A stretch of 12,221 nucleotides of DNA, taken from positions 1 to 12,221 of the forward strand of contig SMVY01000161.1 in the NCBI GenBank assembly GCA_004357415.1. The letters run 5' to 3'. The stretch is from Gemmatimonadota bacterium. GTDB taxonomy: Bacteria > Gemmatimonadota > Gemmatimonadetes > Gemmatimonadales > GWC2-71-9. Positions 6,404-12,221 of the stretch are shown piece after piece. The notes under the pieces were generated by a model. It did not search any database and had not been told where the DNA came from. It saw only the letters and a list, made by a program, of their open reading frames with translations. A program made the translations under genes and the position numbers. How positions within the stretch are numbered: position 1 is the stretch's first letter; each line of letters opens with the position of its first letter.

Positions 6404-7246
6404 ATGAGACTCTCGACCCGCCAGTGGCATATCCTCGTCGCCACGGATTACACGGAAGCCGCCCGCTACGGGATCAAGGCCGCCGCCGCCCTCGCCAGCG
6501 CCGTCGACGGGCGGATCAGCGTCGTTGCGGTCGAACCCCACGGCGAGGCGGCCGCCACTGGTGTTGCGGCTGCGGCCGACGCTCCGACGTCGGAGGAGTT
6601 GAACCGGCTGCGCCGCTGGGCAGCCCCCGAGTTGGGCACCCATCCCTCGTCATTCGCCATCAAGTACGGACTGCCGGGCATCGAGATCAGCCGCTACGCT
6701 GAACAATCGGAAGCGGACCTGGTCATCATGGTGCGGAAGCGGCGGAGCAAGATGTCCCGCGCCCTCTCCGGGGACACGGTGGATTCCGTGGTGCGGAGGA
6801 GCGTAGTGCCGTGCCTGCTCGTTCCGCCGGAGACGGTGCAGTTGACCGGGGTGGTGGCGGCACTAGACGGCACCGACCGCGGCATGGTCGTGTTCCGGGA
6901 GGCGCTGGAGTTGGCCACGGCTACGGGTCAGCCGCTGGCCGCGCTCACCGTCGAACCGCTGCGCGCCAACGAGCCGGCCGTGCTCGCGGCCCAGGTACCC
7001 ACCGGACGGAGTCTCCTGCTACAGGAATCGGTGCAGGGGATTATGGGCGGCGAGGCTGCGGCGCCGGTAATCATCCGCCGGGGCGATATCGTCGAACAAG
7101 TACTTGCGGAGATGCGGGATCGTGTGGGGAGCGTGCTGGCCGTGGGGTACCATCGAGGTGGGCCACCGGGGCTGATCGAGGCCGGCAGTTCCGGTCGGCG
7201 GCTGCTGCAACAATCTCCGGGCCCGGTTCTGACGGTGCCGCTATAG
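6404..7246 (+). CDS. Tandem universal stress protein (two UspA domains)
   Basis: 280 residues from the ATG at 6404; a TTG at 6392 would add four residues but is less likely. Two UspA-like alpha/beta domains are fused. Domain 1 (about 8-142) opens with HILVATDYTEAARYGIKAA and ends with VVPCLLVP. Domain 2 (about 148-280) opens with GVVAALDGTDRGMVVFREALELA and ends with GPVLTVPL. The ATP-binding loop G-x2-G-x9-G-(S/T) is degenerate in domain 1, where VRKRRSKMSRALSGDT (110-125) lacks the first glycines. It is near-canonical in domain 2: GYHRGG (248-253) and GSSG (261-264). Such proteins are cytosolic and linked to stress survival and dormancy. The gene is divergent from a GAF kinase/response regulator operon, suggesting control by that system. 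It ends eight bases from the stop of the convergent acidic protein. Confidence 0.92.
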   Translation: MRLSTRQWHILVATDYTEAARYGIKAAAALASAVDGRISVVAVEPHGEAAATGVAAAADAPTSEELNRLRRWAAPELGTHPSSFAIKYGLPGIEISRYAEQSEADLVIMVRKRRSKMSRALSGDTVDSVVRRSVVPCLLVPPETVQLTGVVAALDGTDRGMVVFREALELATATGQPLAALTVEPLRANEPAVLAAQVPTGRSLLLQESVQGIMGGEAAAPVIIRRGDIVEQVLAEMRDRVGSVLAVGYHRGGPPGLIEAGSSGRRLLQQSPGPVLTVPL

Positions 7247-7254
7247 TTCGGGGC

Positions 7255-7512
7255 TCAGGTCGTGGGGTCGTCCTCGTTGGGCTCGCGGAACAGCCAGGGC
7301 TCGGCGTCGGTCGACGTGTCGCTATCCCACTGCCAGGCGTCCGGGTCTTCCTCGTCCAGGTACAGATCGTCGTCCCACTCGTCATCTTGGCTGGAACGCC
7401 AGGTCTCTTCTTCCGACGCGTGCTGATCGCCGCGCCACGACTCGTCGGTCGTGAACAGTCGGTCGATCTCGTTGTCCGGCTCGTACGGCTCGGACATCCA
7501 TGCGTCAGACAT
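7255..7512 (-). CDS. Highly acidic, tryptophan-rich small protein of unknown function
   Basis: 85 residues from an ATG at 7512, preceded by a strong AGGAGGA (7522-7528). I do not recognise a family. Composition is extreme: 31 of 85 residues are Asp or Glu against four Arg and no Lys, plus seven Trp. The Trp are spread through acidic contexts (AWM, SWR, TWR, EWD, AWQ, QWD, PWL). There is no hydrophobic core, signal peptide, membrane segment or cysteine, so it is probably disordered alone and may bind a basic partner or cations. The good ribosome site and compact convergent placement beside the usp gene argue that it is real. A small inverted repeat CCGCG-GACT-CGCGG (7537-7550) lies in its leader. 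An alternative start at MSEPYEP would remove five residues. Confidence 0.6.
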   Translation of the reverse strand: MSDAWMSEPYEPDNEIDRLFTTDESWRGDQHASEEETWRSSQDDEWDDDLYLDEEDPDAWQWDSDTSTDAEPWLFREPNEDDPTT

Positions 7513-7845
7513 GTGGCTAAGTCCTCCTGGTCGTGACCGCGGACTCGCGGCGGGCAGCCATCACCGGATTCCGAGTAGTGCAAATGGGGGGCCACTTGAA
7601 CGGCACTTCGGATCGTCCCGCGGTCTAATACCGTAAACCGTTATGTCGCAAGGAGTAATGGCTAGCGGTGGAGATCAGGACACAGTTGGCCGTGGTCGGC
7701 CTTCATGAACCGAATTGCCGGACATTGCGCCGATGTGCCCAAGCCGGGTGCTCGGTTCAGGGCTCGCCGGGCAAGGGGACCGGGGCTTCCGCAACCCACG
7801 GCAGGAGGCTACCATTCGCTCCGCGGAGGCGGAGGTTGTCTCCCA
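7513..7845. other. Non-coding stretch between the acidic protein and tRNA-Pro
   Basis: 333 bases with no convincing gene. It contains the leader and ribosome site of the minus-strand acidic protein. It also holds an AT-richer patch at about 7622-7660 in which, on the minus strand, TTGCGA and TTAGAC lie about 17 bases apart and could be that gene's promoter (weak). The upstream region of tRNA-Pro follows. The only small frame, 21 codons from 7643, has nothing else to support it. Confidence 0.4.
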
Positions 7846-7919
7846 CGGGACGTGGCGCAGTCCGGTAGCGCACTGCAATGGGGTTGCAGGGGTCGCGGGT
7901 TCAAATCCCGCCGTCCCGA
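7846..7919 (+). tRNA. tRNA-Pro (anticodon GGG)
   Basis: 74 nt cloverleaf. The acceptor CGGGACG (7846-7852) pairs with CGTCCCG (7912-7918), and the discriminator is A7919. The anticodon stem CTGCA/TGCAG encloses ATGGGGT (7878-7884), with GGG at 7880-7882, reading CCC and CCU. The T stem GCGGG/CCCGC encloses TTCAAAT. CCA is not encoded. Its 3' end takes part in a long inverted repeat with sequence just downstream. Confidence 0.97.
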
Positions 7920-7974
7920 CTGAGAACGAGCGGGCCAACTGGCCCGCTCGTTCTCTTTCGGGACGGCGGGATTT
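7903..7974. repeat. Long inverted repeat mirroring the tRNA-Pro 3' end
   Basis: Arms 7903-7936 and 7941-7974 are complementary at 32 of 34 positions; the mismatches fall at 7920-7921 against 7956-7957. The outer 16 bases of the left arm (7903-7918) are the T-loop, T-stem and acceptor 3' strand of tRNA-Pro. The right arm therefore carries an inverted copy of this tRNA end on the minus strand. Immediately beyond 7974 the copy stops matching. Confidence 0.9.
7922..7955 (+). terminator. Terminator hairpin directly after tRNA-Pro
   Basis: GAGAACGAGCGGGCC (7922-7936) is perfectly complementary to 7941-7955 around a four-base AACT loop, followed only by TTT. It starts three bases after the tRNA. 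It is the inner part of a larger palindrome (7903-7974) and is likely to terminate in either direction. Confidence 0.7.
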
Positions 7975-8375
7975 AGCCGTCGCCCCTCGCCGGGGGCTCG
8001 GGGCATTCCGGTCAAATCCTGGTGTTGCTCGCCGGGGGGCTTGGGACGTTCCGGTCAAATCCTGGTGTTGCTCGCCGGGGGGCTTGGGGCGTTCCGGTCA
8101 AATCCTGGTGTCGCTCACAGGGGAGGCTTGGGGCGTTTGGATCAAGTGTCGCTGGTTCCGAAGAGCGATGGGATAGGGGACGATTTGGTCGGGCGCGCTT
8201 GGTTTTTCTGGGCGCCGTGGCCAAGCCGGCTGGGCGGTATTAGTGGCGGGTCTGCTGGTTGCGCCTCTCGGTGATGGGCGATAGGTTGAGCACCGTGGAA
8301 GCTGAGCCTGGCCGGGCCCGGACTCCGCAGGCGTTATTGTCAACCAAATTGTCAAACGGATTAGAGGAGGCGGGA
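7956..8375. other. Non-coding stretch holding repeats and a possible tRNA-like remnant
   Basis: About 420 bases without a supportable gene. It contains the right end of the tRNA-Pro palindrome, the 43-bp tandem repeats and a sequence at 8211-8266 that starts and ends somewhat like tRNA-Cys. The leader of the lipoprotein gene follows, with two ATTGTCAA direct repeats (8336-8343 and 8348-8355) and a GAGGAGG ribosome site (8364-8370). Confidence 0.5.
7986..8145. repeat. 43-bp tandem repeat, about 3.7 copies
   Basis: Unit 1 is 7986-8027 (42 bases), unit 2 is 8028-8070 and unit 3 is 8071-8113 (43 bases each). A degenerate partial unit 4 runs from 8114 to about 8145. Units begin CTCGCCGGGG and share the core TTCCGGTCAAATCCTGGTG. 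Units 2 and 3 differ at only two positions. The period is not a multiple of three and no gene spans it. The core can form a four-pair stem with a TCAAATC loop, reminiscent of a tRNA T-arm. Confidence 0.88.
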
Positions 8376-9017
8376 ATGTCAAGTCGGCGTTTGTTGGGAG
8401 TACTCACCGGATGGCTAACGCTTGCGACGATCGTGTCGGGGTGCGGTATGTCCAAGAAGAACCACGATGCGGATATGACCGCACTGCGTACGGAAATGCA
8501 GTCGGAGATGGCTCGTCGCGATACCCTGGCGGTCGTGGGTCTGGCGGTGGCGATTGCACTCAACGTCGAACAAGAGCGTCGTCTCGCCGACCTCGAGTCC
8601 GGCATGGCAGCACTCGACGTGCGCATGCTCGAGGTCGAAGAACTGGCAGTGGGTGCCATCCGCTACAATGCGCCAGTGCACTTTGCCTTCGACAGCTATG
8701 ACGTGGTCGACGAGGAATCCCTGATCGCGCTCGATCGGTTCGCCGCGGTGGTTGGCAGATTCTATACTGATGCCTTGATCACGGTCGAGGGATTTGCCGA
8801 TCCGGCCGGCGACGCCGACTACAACAAGTGGCTCGGTCAGAAGCGGGCCGAGACCGTCATGCAGTACTTGGTCGATGCCGGCGTAGACGCGGGGCAGCTG
8901 CGGGCCGTGAGCTACGGCGACGCCGACAACCGGCAGGTCGAGCCCGGCGCCTGGGGCGAGAACGGCATGGCCAACCGCCGCGTGGCGTTCGTTATCGATT
9001 ATCGCGAATTTATGTAG
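8376..9017 (+). CDS. OmpA-family (Pal-like) outer-membrane lipoprotein
   Basis: 213 residues from the ATG at 8376, five bases after a strong GAGGAGG. The signal peptide ends in a lipobox VSGC with C23 as the lipidated residue, so it is anchored in a membrane, probably the outer one. Residues about 28-90 are rich in Ala, Glu, Leu and Arg and look like a helical, partly coiled-coil spacer. The OmpA-like peptidoglycan-binding domain covers about 104-211: VHFAFDSYDV, ITVEGFADPAGDADYN, KRAETVMQYLVDAGV, LRAVSYGD and ANRRVAFVID. Asp in GFADPAGD and Arg in NRRV are the usual diaminopimelate-contacting residues. The likely role is tethering membrane to cell wall. It stands alone, with no tol genes nearby, so I do not call it Pal. 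A hairpin follows about 50 bases after its stop. Confidence 0.9.
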   Translation: MSSRRLLGVLTGWLTLATIVSGCGMSKKNHDADMTALRTEMQSEMARRDTLAVVGLAVAIALNVEQERRLADLESGMAALDVRMLEVEELAVGAIRYNAPVHFAFDSYDVVDEESLIALDRFAAVVGRFYTDALITVEGFADPAGDADYNKWLGQKRAETVMQYLVDAGVDAGQLRAVSYGDADNRQVEPGAWGENGMANRRVAFVIDYREFM

Positions 9018-9066
9018 CAGAGACTGGGCTGACGCCCGGCACCGGCATTACTTGATTGTCTACGGG

Positions 9067-9092
9067 GCCCCGCCGCATGTCATGCGCGGGGC
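9067..9092 (+). terminator. Hairpin between the lipoprotein and dehydrogenase genes
   Basis: GCCCCGC (9067-9073) pairs with GCGGGGC (9086-9092). Inside, GCAT/ATGC extends the stem past a single bulged C to a GTC loop. Only TTCGT follows, so it is a GC-strong terminator candidate without a T tract. It lies in the 95-base gap and supports separate transcription of the next gene. Confidence 0.55.
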
Positions 9093-9112
9093 TTCGTGCA
9101 ACATCCTCCCAC

Positions 9113-10225
9113 ATGAATAAACGTCTCCGAATCATGTTCTGGATCTCGTTCATCGCCTCGGTCACACTGTATCTGTGGTTCGGCATGGATCGCGTCGACC
9201 CCAGTCGTCTGCGGTTGCCACCGGGATTCTACATCGCCGAATTCGGCCGGGCCGAGGGCGCCCGCTCGCTGGCTCTGGGCGCCGACGGCACCGTGTTCGT
9301 CGCCGCCCGGCGCCAGGGCCGGGTGTACGCCATGGTCGACCGCGACGGTGACGGCACCGCCGACGTGGTTCATACCATCGCCACCGGGCTGACGCAGCCG
9401 AACGGGGTGGCGTTCCGGGACGGGTCGCTGTACGTGGCGGAAGTGAGCCGCATCCTCCGGTACGATGACATCGAGGCCCGGCTCGATGATCCCCCCGACC
9501 CGGTCGTGATCCTGGACGGCCTCCCGACCGAAACCTATCACGGGTGGAAATTCATCCGCTTCGGCCCCGACGGATGGCTGTACTTTCAGGTGGATGCCCC
9601 GTGCAACATCTGTAAGTCGGCCGACGAGCGGTTCGCCAGCATCCTCCGGGTTCGGCCCGATGGATCGGACCTCGAGGTCTTTGCCCACGGCGTCCGCAAC
9701 TCGGTCGGTTTCGACTGGCATCCGGAGACCGGCGTGCTGTGGTTCACCGACAACGGGCGGGACAACCTGGGTGAGGATGTCCCGCCCGACGAGCTCAACC
9801 GGGCGCCCGAGGCCGGCCTCCACTTCGGCTATCCGTACTGCCACGGTGGGTCGATCCCCGATCCCGAGTATGGTGCCGAGCGCGACTGTGAGGAATTCGT
9901 GGGCCCGGAACTGCGAATGGGGGCCCACGTGGCAGGCCTGGGGATGCGGTTCTACACCGGGGACATGTTTCCGACCGAGTACCGGCAGCGGATCTTCATC
10001 GCCCAGCACGGCAGCTGGAACCGCACGGTACCCGATGGGTACCGGGTGATCGTGGTTCAGGTCGAGGACGGTGCGGTGGTGGATTCAGAGGTGTTCATCG
10101 ACGGGTGGTTGGAGGATGGAAGTGCCTGGGGCCGGCCGGTTGATGTCGCGGTAATGCCCGATGGTTCCTTGCTGGTCTCGGACGACAAGGGAGGCATCGT
10201 CTATCGGGTTACCTACGACGGCTGA
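9113..10225 (+). CDS. Membrane-anchored PQQ-type sugar / L-sorbosone dehydrogenase family protein
   Basis: 370 residues from the ATG at 9113. An upstream TTG would place the start inside the preceding hairpin region, and no good Shine-Dalgarno is seen. An uncleaved anchor (FWISFIASVTLYLWFG, about 9-24) puts the rest in the periplasm. The remainder is a six-bladed beta-propeller like soluble glucose and sorbosone dehydrogenases. Visible elements: blade start GFYIAEFGRAEGARSLALG; an acidic DRDGDGTAD loop (77-85) of calcium-binding type; TYHGWKFIRFGPDGWLY with H143 at the usual catalytic position; HGVRNSVGFDWHPETG with R195-N196; WFTDNGRDNLG; and AQHGSWNR. Such enzymes oxidise sugars or alcohols using PQQ. 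Cys pairs C164/C167 and C243/C259 may form disulfides. The substrate is unknown and no PQQ synthesis genes are present here. Confidence 0.88.
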   Translation: MNKRLRIMFWISFIASVTLYLWFGMDRVDPSRLRLPPGFYIAEFGRAEGARSLALGADGTVFVAARRQGRVYAMVDRDGDGTADVVHTIATGLTQPNGVAFRDGSLYVAEVSRILRYDDIEARLDDPPDPVVILDGLPTETYHGWKFIRFGPDGWLYFQVDAPCNICKSADERFASILRVRPDGSDLEVFAHGVRNSVGFDWHPETGVLWFTDNGRDNLGEDVPPDELNRAPEAGLHFGYPYCHGGSIPDPEYGAERDCEEFVGPELRMGAHVAGLGMRFYTGDMFPTEYRQRIFIAQHGSWNRTVPDGYRVIVVQVEDGAVVDSEVFIDGWLEDGSAWGRPVDVAVMPDGSLLVSDDKGGIVYRVTYDG

Positions 10226-10253
10226 TCCGGCACGGTACGGTCCCAATGCCAAC

Positions 10254-10286
10254 GCGGCCCTGTCCTCCATGTGGAGGCAGGGCCGC
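10254..10286. terminator. Bidirectional terminator hairpin between convergent genes
   Basis: GCGGCCCTG (10254-10262), a bulged T, then CCTCCA (10264-10269) pair with TGGAGG (10272-10277) and CAGGGCCGC (10278-10286) around a two-base TG loop. It sits in the 84 bases between the dehydrogenase stop (10225) and the minus-strand DUF4097-type gene stop (10310). There is no T tract on either strand. Confidence 0.65.
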
Positions 10287-10309
10287 GCGGGTTGGTGCCG
10301 GACCTGGGC

Positions 10310-11080
10310 CTACGACTTGTTGATTCGAATGGAGCCGTTCACCGTTTCGAGTTTCAGCTTGCGGCCGCCGTCTCCGATGGTGCCGGTAATCTTCCGGGGG
10401 CCGAACTTGCCCTGCACTGTCAGAGGGAAGTCCGAGTAGAAGTCGCCGTTGACCGTGGAGGCTTCGACTTCGGCGTTGAATCCCTCGGGTAGCGTCAACT
10501 CGATACTCCCGTTGACCGTGGAGAAGTGGGCGCTCCCCTGCCAATCCGCCCGCCCCGCGGTGACCTTGATGTTGCCGTTCACCGTCGATGCCTCGGCCCA
10601 GCCCTGGGTAGTGACGCTGACGTTGCCGTTGACGGTGCTGGCCTCGGCGTCGGCTATCAGGCCGCTGGCGGTCACGTTGCCGTTCACCGTCTTGCCGACG
10701 AACAGGACGCCGCTGGGGACGCGTACCTCGAAATGGGCCGCGGCCTTGGTATACTCGGTGTTCATCCGGCCATCGTTACCCGGCGCGCACTCGTTGGGCT
10801 TGTTCGAGCGCCCGGGGTACATGGCGCAGATGGTCACCCCACCGCTGTGCTCGACCACCTCGAACGTGAGCTCGTCCCTGTCAGGGCCTTCTTTATCGGC
10901 GGTGATCTCGACTTCAGCACCGTCGGTGTGGACCGCCCGGATGTTGCCGCTGATGCCCTTGATTTCGATGCTGTTGCCGGCTGAGACCCGGCCACTCCAA
11001 CTGAAGTCCTGGGCCGTGAGCGAGCCGCCGGCCAGGAAGGCCAGAGCAGTCAGGATACCCAAGGTACTTGAACGCTTCAT
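10310..11080 (-). CDS. Exported DUF4097-type repeat protein (TVNG repeats), operon gene 3
   Basis: 256 residues from an ATG at 11080 with AGGGAGA upstream (11089-11095). The signal peptide is MKRSSTLGILTALAFLAGGSLTA, with likely cleavage before Q24, so the protein is periplasmic or surface-exposed. Residues 30-125 form a beta-rich region with two cysteines (C85, C98) that may pair. From 131 a TVNG motif recurs at 131, 149, 166, 188, 209 and 247. Each opens a short strand such as TVNGNVTA, as in the DUF4097/putative-adhesin beta-solenoid group. Function in this family is not established. It follows its paralogue by 28 bases and shares its operon with a probable anti-sigma factor, which suggests envelope-linked regulation. 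The final repeat ends at RINKS, close to the stop. Confidence 0.85.
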   Translation of the reverse strand: MKRSSTLGILTALAFLAGGSLTAQDFSWSGRVSAGNSIEIKGISGNIRAVHTDGAEVEITADKEGPDRDELTFEVVEHSGGVTICAMYPGRSNKPNECAPGNDGRMNTEYTKAAAHFEVRVPSGVLFVGKTVNGNVTASGLIADAEASTVNGNVSVTTQGWAEASTVNGNIKVTAGRADWQGSAHFSTVNGSIELTLPEGFNAEVEASTVNGDFYSDFPLTVQGKFGPRKITGTIGDGGRKLKLETVNGSIRINKS

Positions 11081-11108
11081 GATTGGTGTCTCCCTGTGTG
11101 GTTCATGA

Positions 11109-11960
11109 TCAGTTCTGGCCGTCGCCGCGGCGCAGCTTGATGGTGCCGTCGAACGCTTCGAGGATGATCTCGGCGGACCCGCTGCCGAGGGTGAAACTGA
11201 ATCGTCGGGAATTGCCGCCGATCCTGGAGATGGTGAACGGGAAGTCCGACTCGAATTCCCCGCTGAAGGTCGAGATCTTGACCGTGGCGTCGACCTCGTC
11301 GGAGATGTAGAAGGTGATGTCGCCATCGTGGGTGGACAAGTGGTACCGGCCGTTCGGGCTGACCGTCCCGGAGTAATACACGTCCCCATCGATCGTGCTG
11401 GCCTCGACCGATTCCGAGGTGACGCGTTCGAGGATGATGTCGCCGTCGACCGTGGTGGCCTTGATCGAGCCGGCGATGTCCGCTGCGGTCACGTCCCCGT
11501 CGATGGATTCGATGTGGATCCGGCCGGTGGCGTGCTCCAGACTGACGTCACCGTTGATCGACCGGACGGACACCAGGCCCTGGCCGCCGAGCACCCAGAT
11601 GTCGCCGTTGACCGTGGTGCCGCGCACGGACGCTTCCGTCCCGCGGATGGTGACGTCGGTATTGACTCCGTTGAACGCGAACGGCAGCCAGGCCGGAACC
11701 ATGATCTGGTAGTCGGCCCCGTGGGTGGCGTGGCGTCCCCGGCGGCTGATCCGGACTTCGTTGCCGCTACGCTCGACCTTGATGGCGGTGTGCTCGTCCT
11801 CGTCGGTGACGATGCGGACCGCATCCCGGTCCCACACTTCCACCGTGATCGATCCGGCGTGGTGGTCGATGATGAGGCGGTCCTCCGCAGCCACCGCGAA
11901 CGTGGTGTCCGCCTGCATGACGGCCGCGAGTGCCAGGAATCCTGAACAAACCGTGAACAT
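11109..11960 (-). CDS. Exported DUF4097-type repeat protein, operon gene 2
   Basis: 283 residues from an ATG at 11960 with GGGAG just upstream. A short hydrophobic leader (MFTVCSGFLALAAVMQA) probably acts as a signal peptide but unusually has no basic residue before its core. After a beta-rich N-terminal part (25-95), a [ST]-[VI]-[ND]-G-D motif repeats at 116, 134, 152, 170 and 189. Looser forms at 210, 231 and 269 (THDG, TFSG, AFDG) follow. The spacing of about 18-21 residues fits rungs of a beta-solenoid. It is a paralogue of the following gene, with Asp often replacing Asn in the turn. No catalytic motif is seen. The role is unknown; the context is the anti-sigma-linked operon, with 15 bases to the upstream gene and 28 to the downstream one. 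Confidence 0.85.
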   Translation of the reverse strand: MFTVCSGFLALAAVMQADTTFAVAAEDRLIIDHHAGSITVEVWDRDAVRIVTDEDEHTAIKVERSGNEVRISRRGRHATHGADYQIMVPAWLPFAFNGVNTDVTIRGTEASVRGTTVNGDIWVLGGQGLVSVRSINGDVSLEHATGRIHIESIDGDVTAADIAGSIKATTVDGDIILERVTSESVEASTIDGDVYYSGTVSPNGRYHLSTHDGDITFYISDEVDATVKISTFSGEFESDFPFTISRIGGNSRRFSFTLGSGSAEIILEAFDGTIKLRRGDGQN

Positions 11961-11975
11961 GAATACTCCCTTTCG

Positions 11976-12221
11976 TTAGCTCGCCGTCACGATGAGGTCG
12001 GCCGCCTGCCTCATGAGCGCGAGTTTTTGTCGCGTCGTCGCTGCCACGTGATCCTGCAAGTACCCATTGGCAGGGTCCGCCGCGACAGCTCGTTGCGCCT
12101 GTTCGATGGCCCGGTCGATGATGGCCAGGTTCATCTCGAGAACACCAATCGTGGTGCTGTCCAATTGCCCTCGGCCGGCCTCGAGGATTTGCTGCAACTC
12201 CAGGAGTGCCTGATCGACGGC
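11976..12221 (-). CDS. Probable anti-sigma factor, C-terminal part (5' end outside window)
   Basis: The frame is open from the window edge to the TAG at 11976-11978, 81 residues. The apparent start at 12197 is only a TTG inside the frame, so the protein continues past base 12221. The visible part is all helical: LLELQQILEAGRGQLD, MNLAIIDRAIEQAQRAVAADPANGYLQDHV, then RQKLALMRQAADLI. This IDRAI...A..A...DP.N.YL..H......RKL.LLR pattern is, from memory, the C-terminal cytosolic or periplasmic tail of zinc-finger anti-sigma proteins found upstream of DUF4097 genes in Gemmatimonadota-like genomes. The zinc-finger half and any membrane helix would be upstream and are not seen. It is the first visible gene of the minus-strand operon, 15 bases before the next gene. 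Confidence 0.5.
   Translation of the reverse strand, partial: AVDQALLELQQILEAGRGQLDSTTIGVLEMNLAIIDRAIEQAQRAVAADPANGYLQDHVAATTRQKLALMRQAADLIVTAS

Noticed and set aside
7620..7660. Words like 16S rRNA (TAATACCG ... GTCGCAAG)
   Set aside because: The similarity is limited to two short words with a shifted spacing, and the flanks do not match, so chance is more likely than an rRNA fragment.
7643..7708. A 21-codon open frame starting ATGTCGCAAGG
   Set aside because: It has no clear Shine-Dalgarno, no domain and no neighbour logic.
7675..8058. Minus-strand frames with GTAGFEPATPATP and GRRDLNPRPLQP
   Set aside because: Classic spurious translations of the antisense of tRNA-Pro, extended through the tandem repeats.
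7986..8145. Tandem repeats as a CRISPR array
   Set aside because: Units are directly adjacent with no unique spacers and there are no cas genes in the window.
10449..11108. Plus-strand open frame of 219 codons opposite the DUF4097-type gene
   Set aside because: The repeated PLTV/PFTV phrases are only the antisense of the TVNG repeats; there is no ribosome site or signal.

Overview
The window is GC-rich bacterial chromosome, densely coding on both strands, with three tRNA genes whose CCA ends are not encoded. Signal peptides ending in Ala-Gln (outer-membrane protein, first DUF4097-type protein) and an apparent anti-sigma C-terminus followed by two DUF4097-type proteins resemble gene sets I know from Gemmatimonadota and related Gram-negative soil or marine lineages. 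The outer-membrane barrel, OmpA-type lipoprotein and SURF1 protein point to an aerobic, diderm organism. No rRNA or marker gene is present, so the phylum is an inference.

Layout. 1-1490 (+): two translationally coupled amidohydrolase-family genes. The first keeps its visible metal ligands; the second has lost most of them. 1559-2703 (-): a SnoaL-like protein and a SURF1 protein, facing away from a + strand outer-membrane barrel gene (2860-3483) that ends in a strong terminator (3517-3552). 3692-3866 (+): tRNA-Leu(GAG) and tRNA-Thr(CGT). Directly behind tRNA-Thr lies a start-less open frame (about 3938-4264) resembling the C-terminus of a KamA-type radical SAM aminomutase, probably a relic. 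4308-6306 (-): a cytosolic GAF-domain histidine kinase and an OmpR-type response regulator. They diverge from a tandem universal stress protein (6404-7246, +), a set that recalls the mycobacterial DosS/DosR/Usp module. 7255-7512 (-): a very acidic, tryptophan-rich small protein.

7513-8375 is the least ordinary part. It holds tRNA-Pro(GGG), whose 3' end is mirrored in a 34-bp-arm inverted repeat, then about 3.7 copies of a 43-bp tandem repeat and a possible decayed tRNA-like element. 8376-9017 (+) is an OmpA-domain lipoprotein and 9113-10225 (+) a membrane-anchored PQQ-type sugar/sorbosone dehydrogenase. A hairpin at 10254-10286 separates these from a convergent minus-strand operon (12221-10310): the C-terminal part of a probable anti-sigma factor, then two exported DUF4097-type repeat proteins.

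Most genes are recognisable housekeeping or envelope/stress functions. I do not see a complete new defence or mobile system. The most unusual signals are the degenerate amidohydrolase partner, the truncated gene abutting tRNA-Thr and the palindrome plus repeats behind tRNA-Pro.
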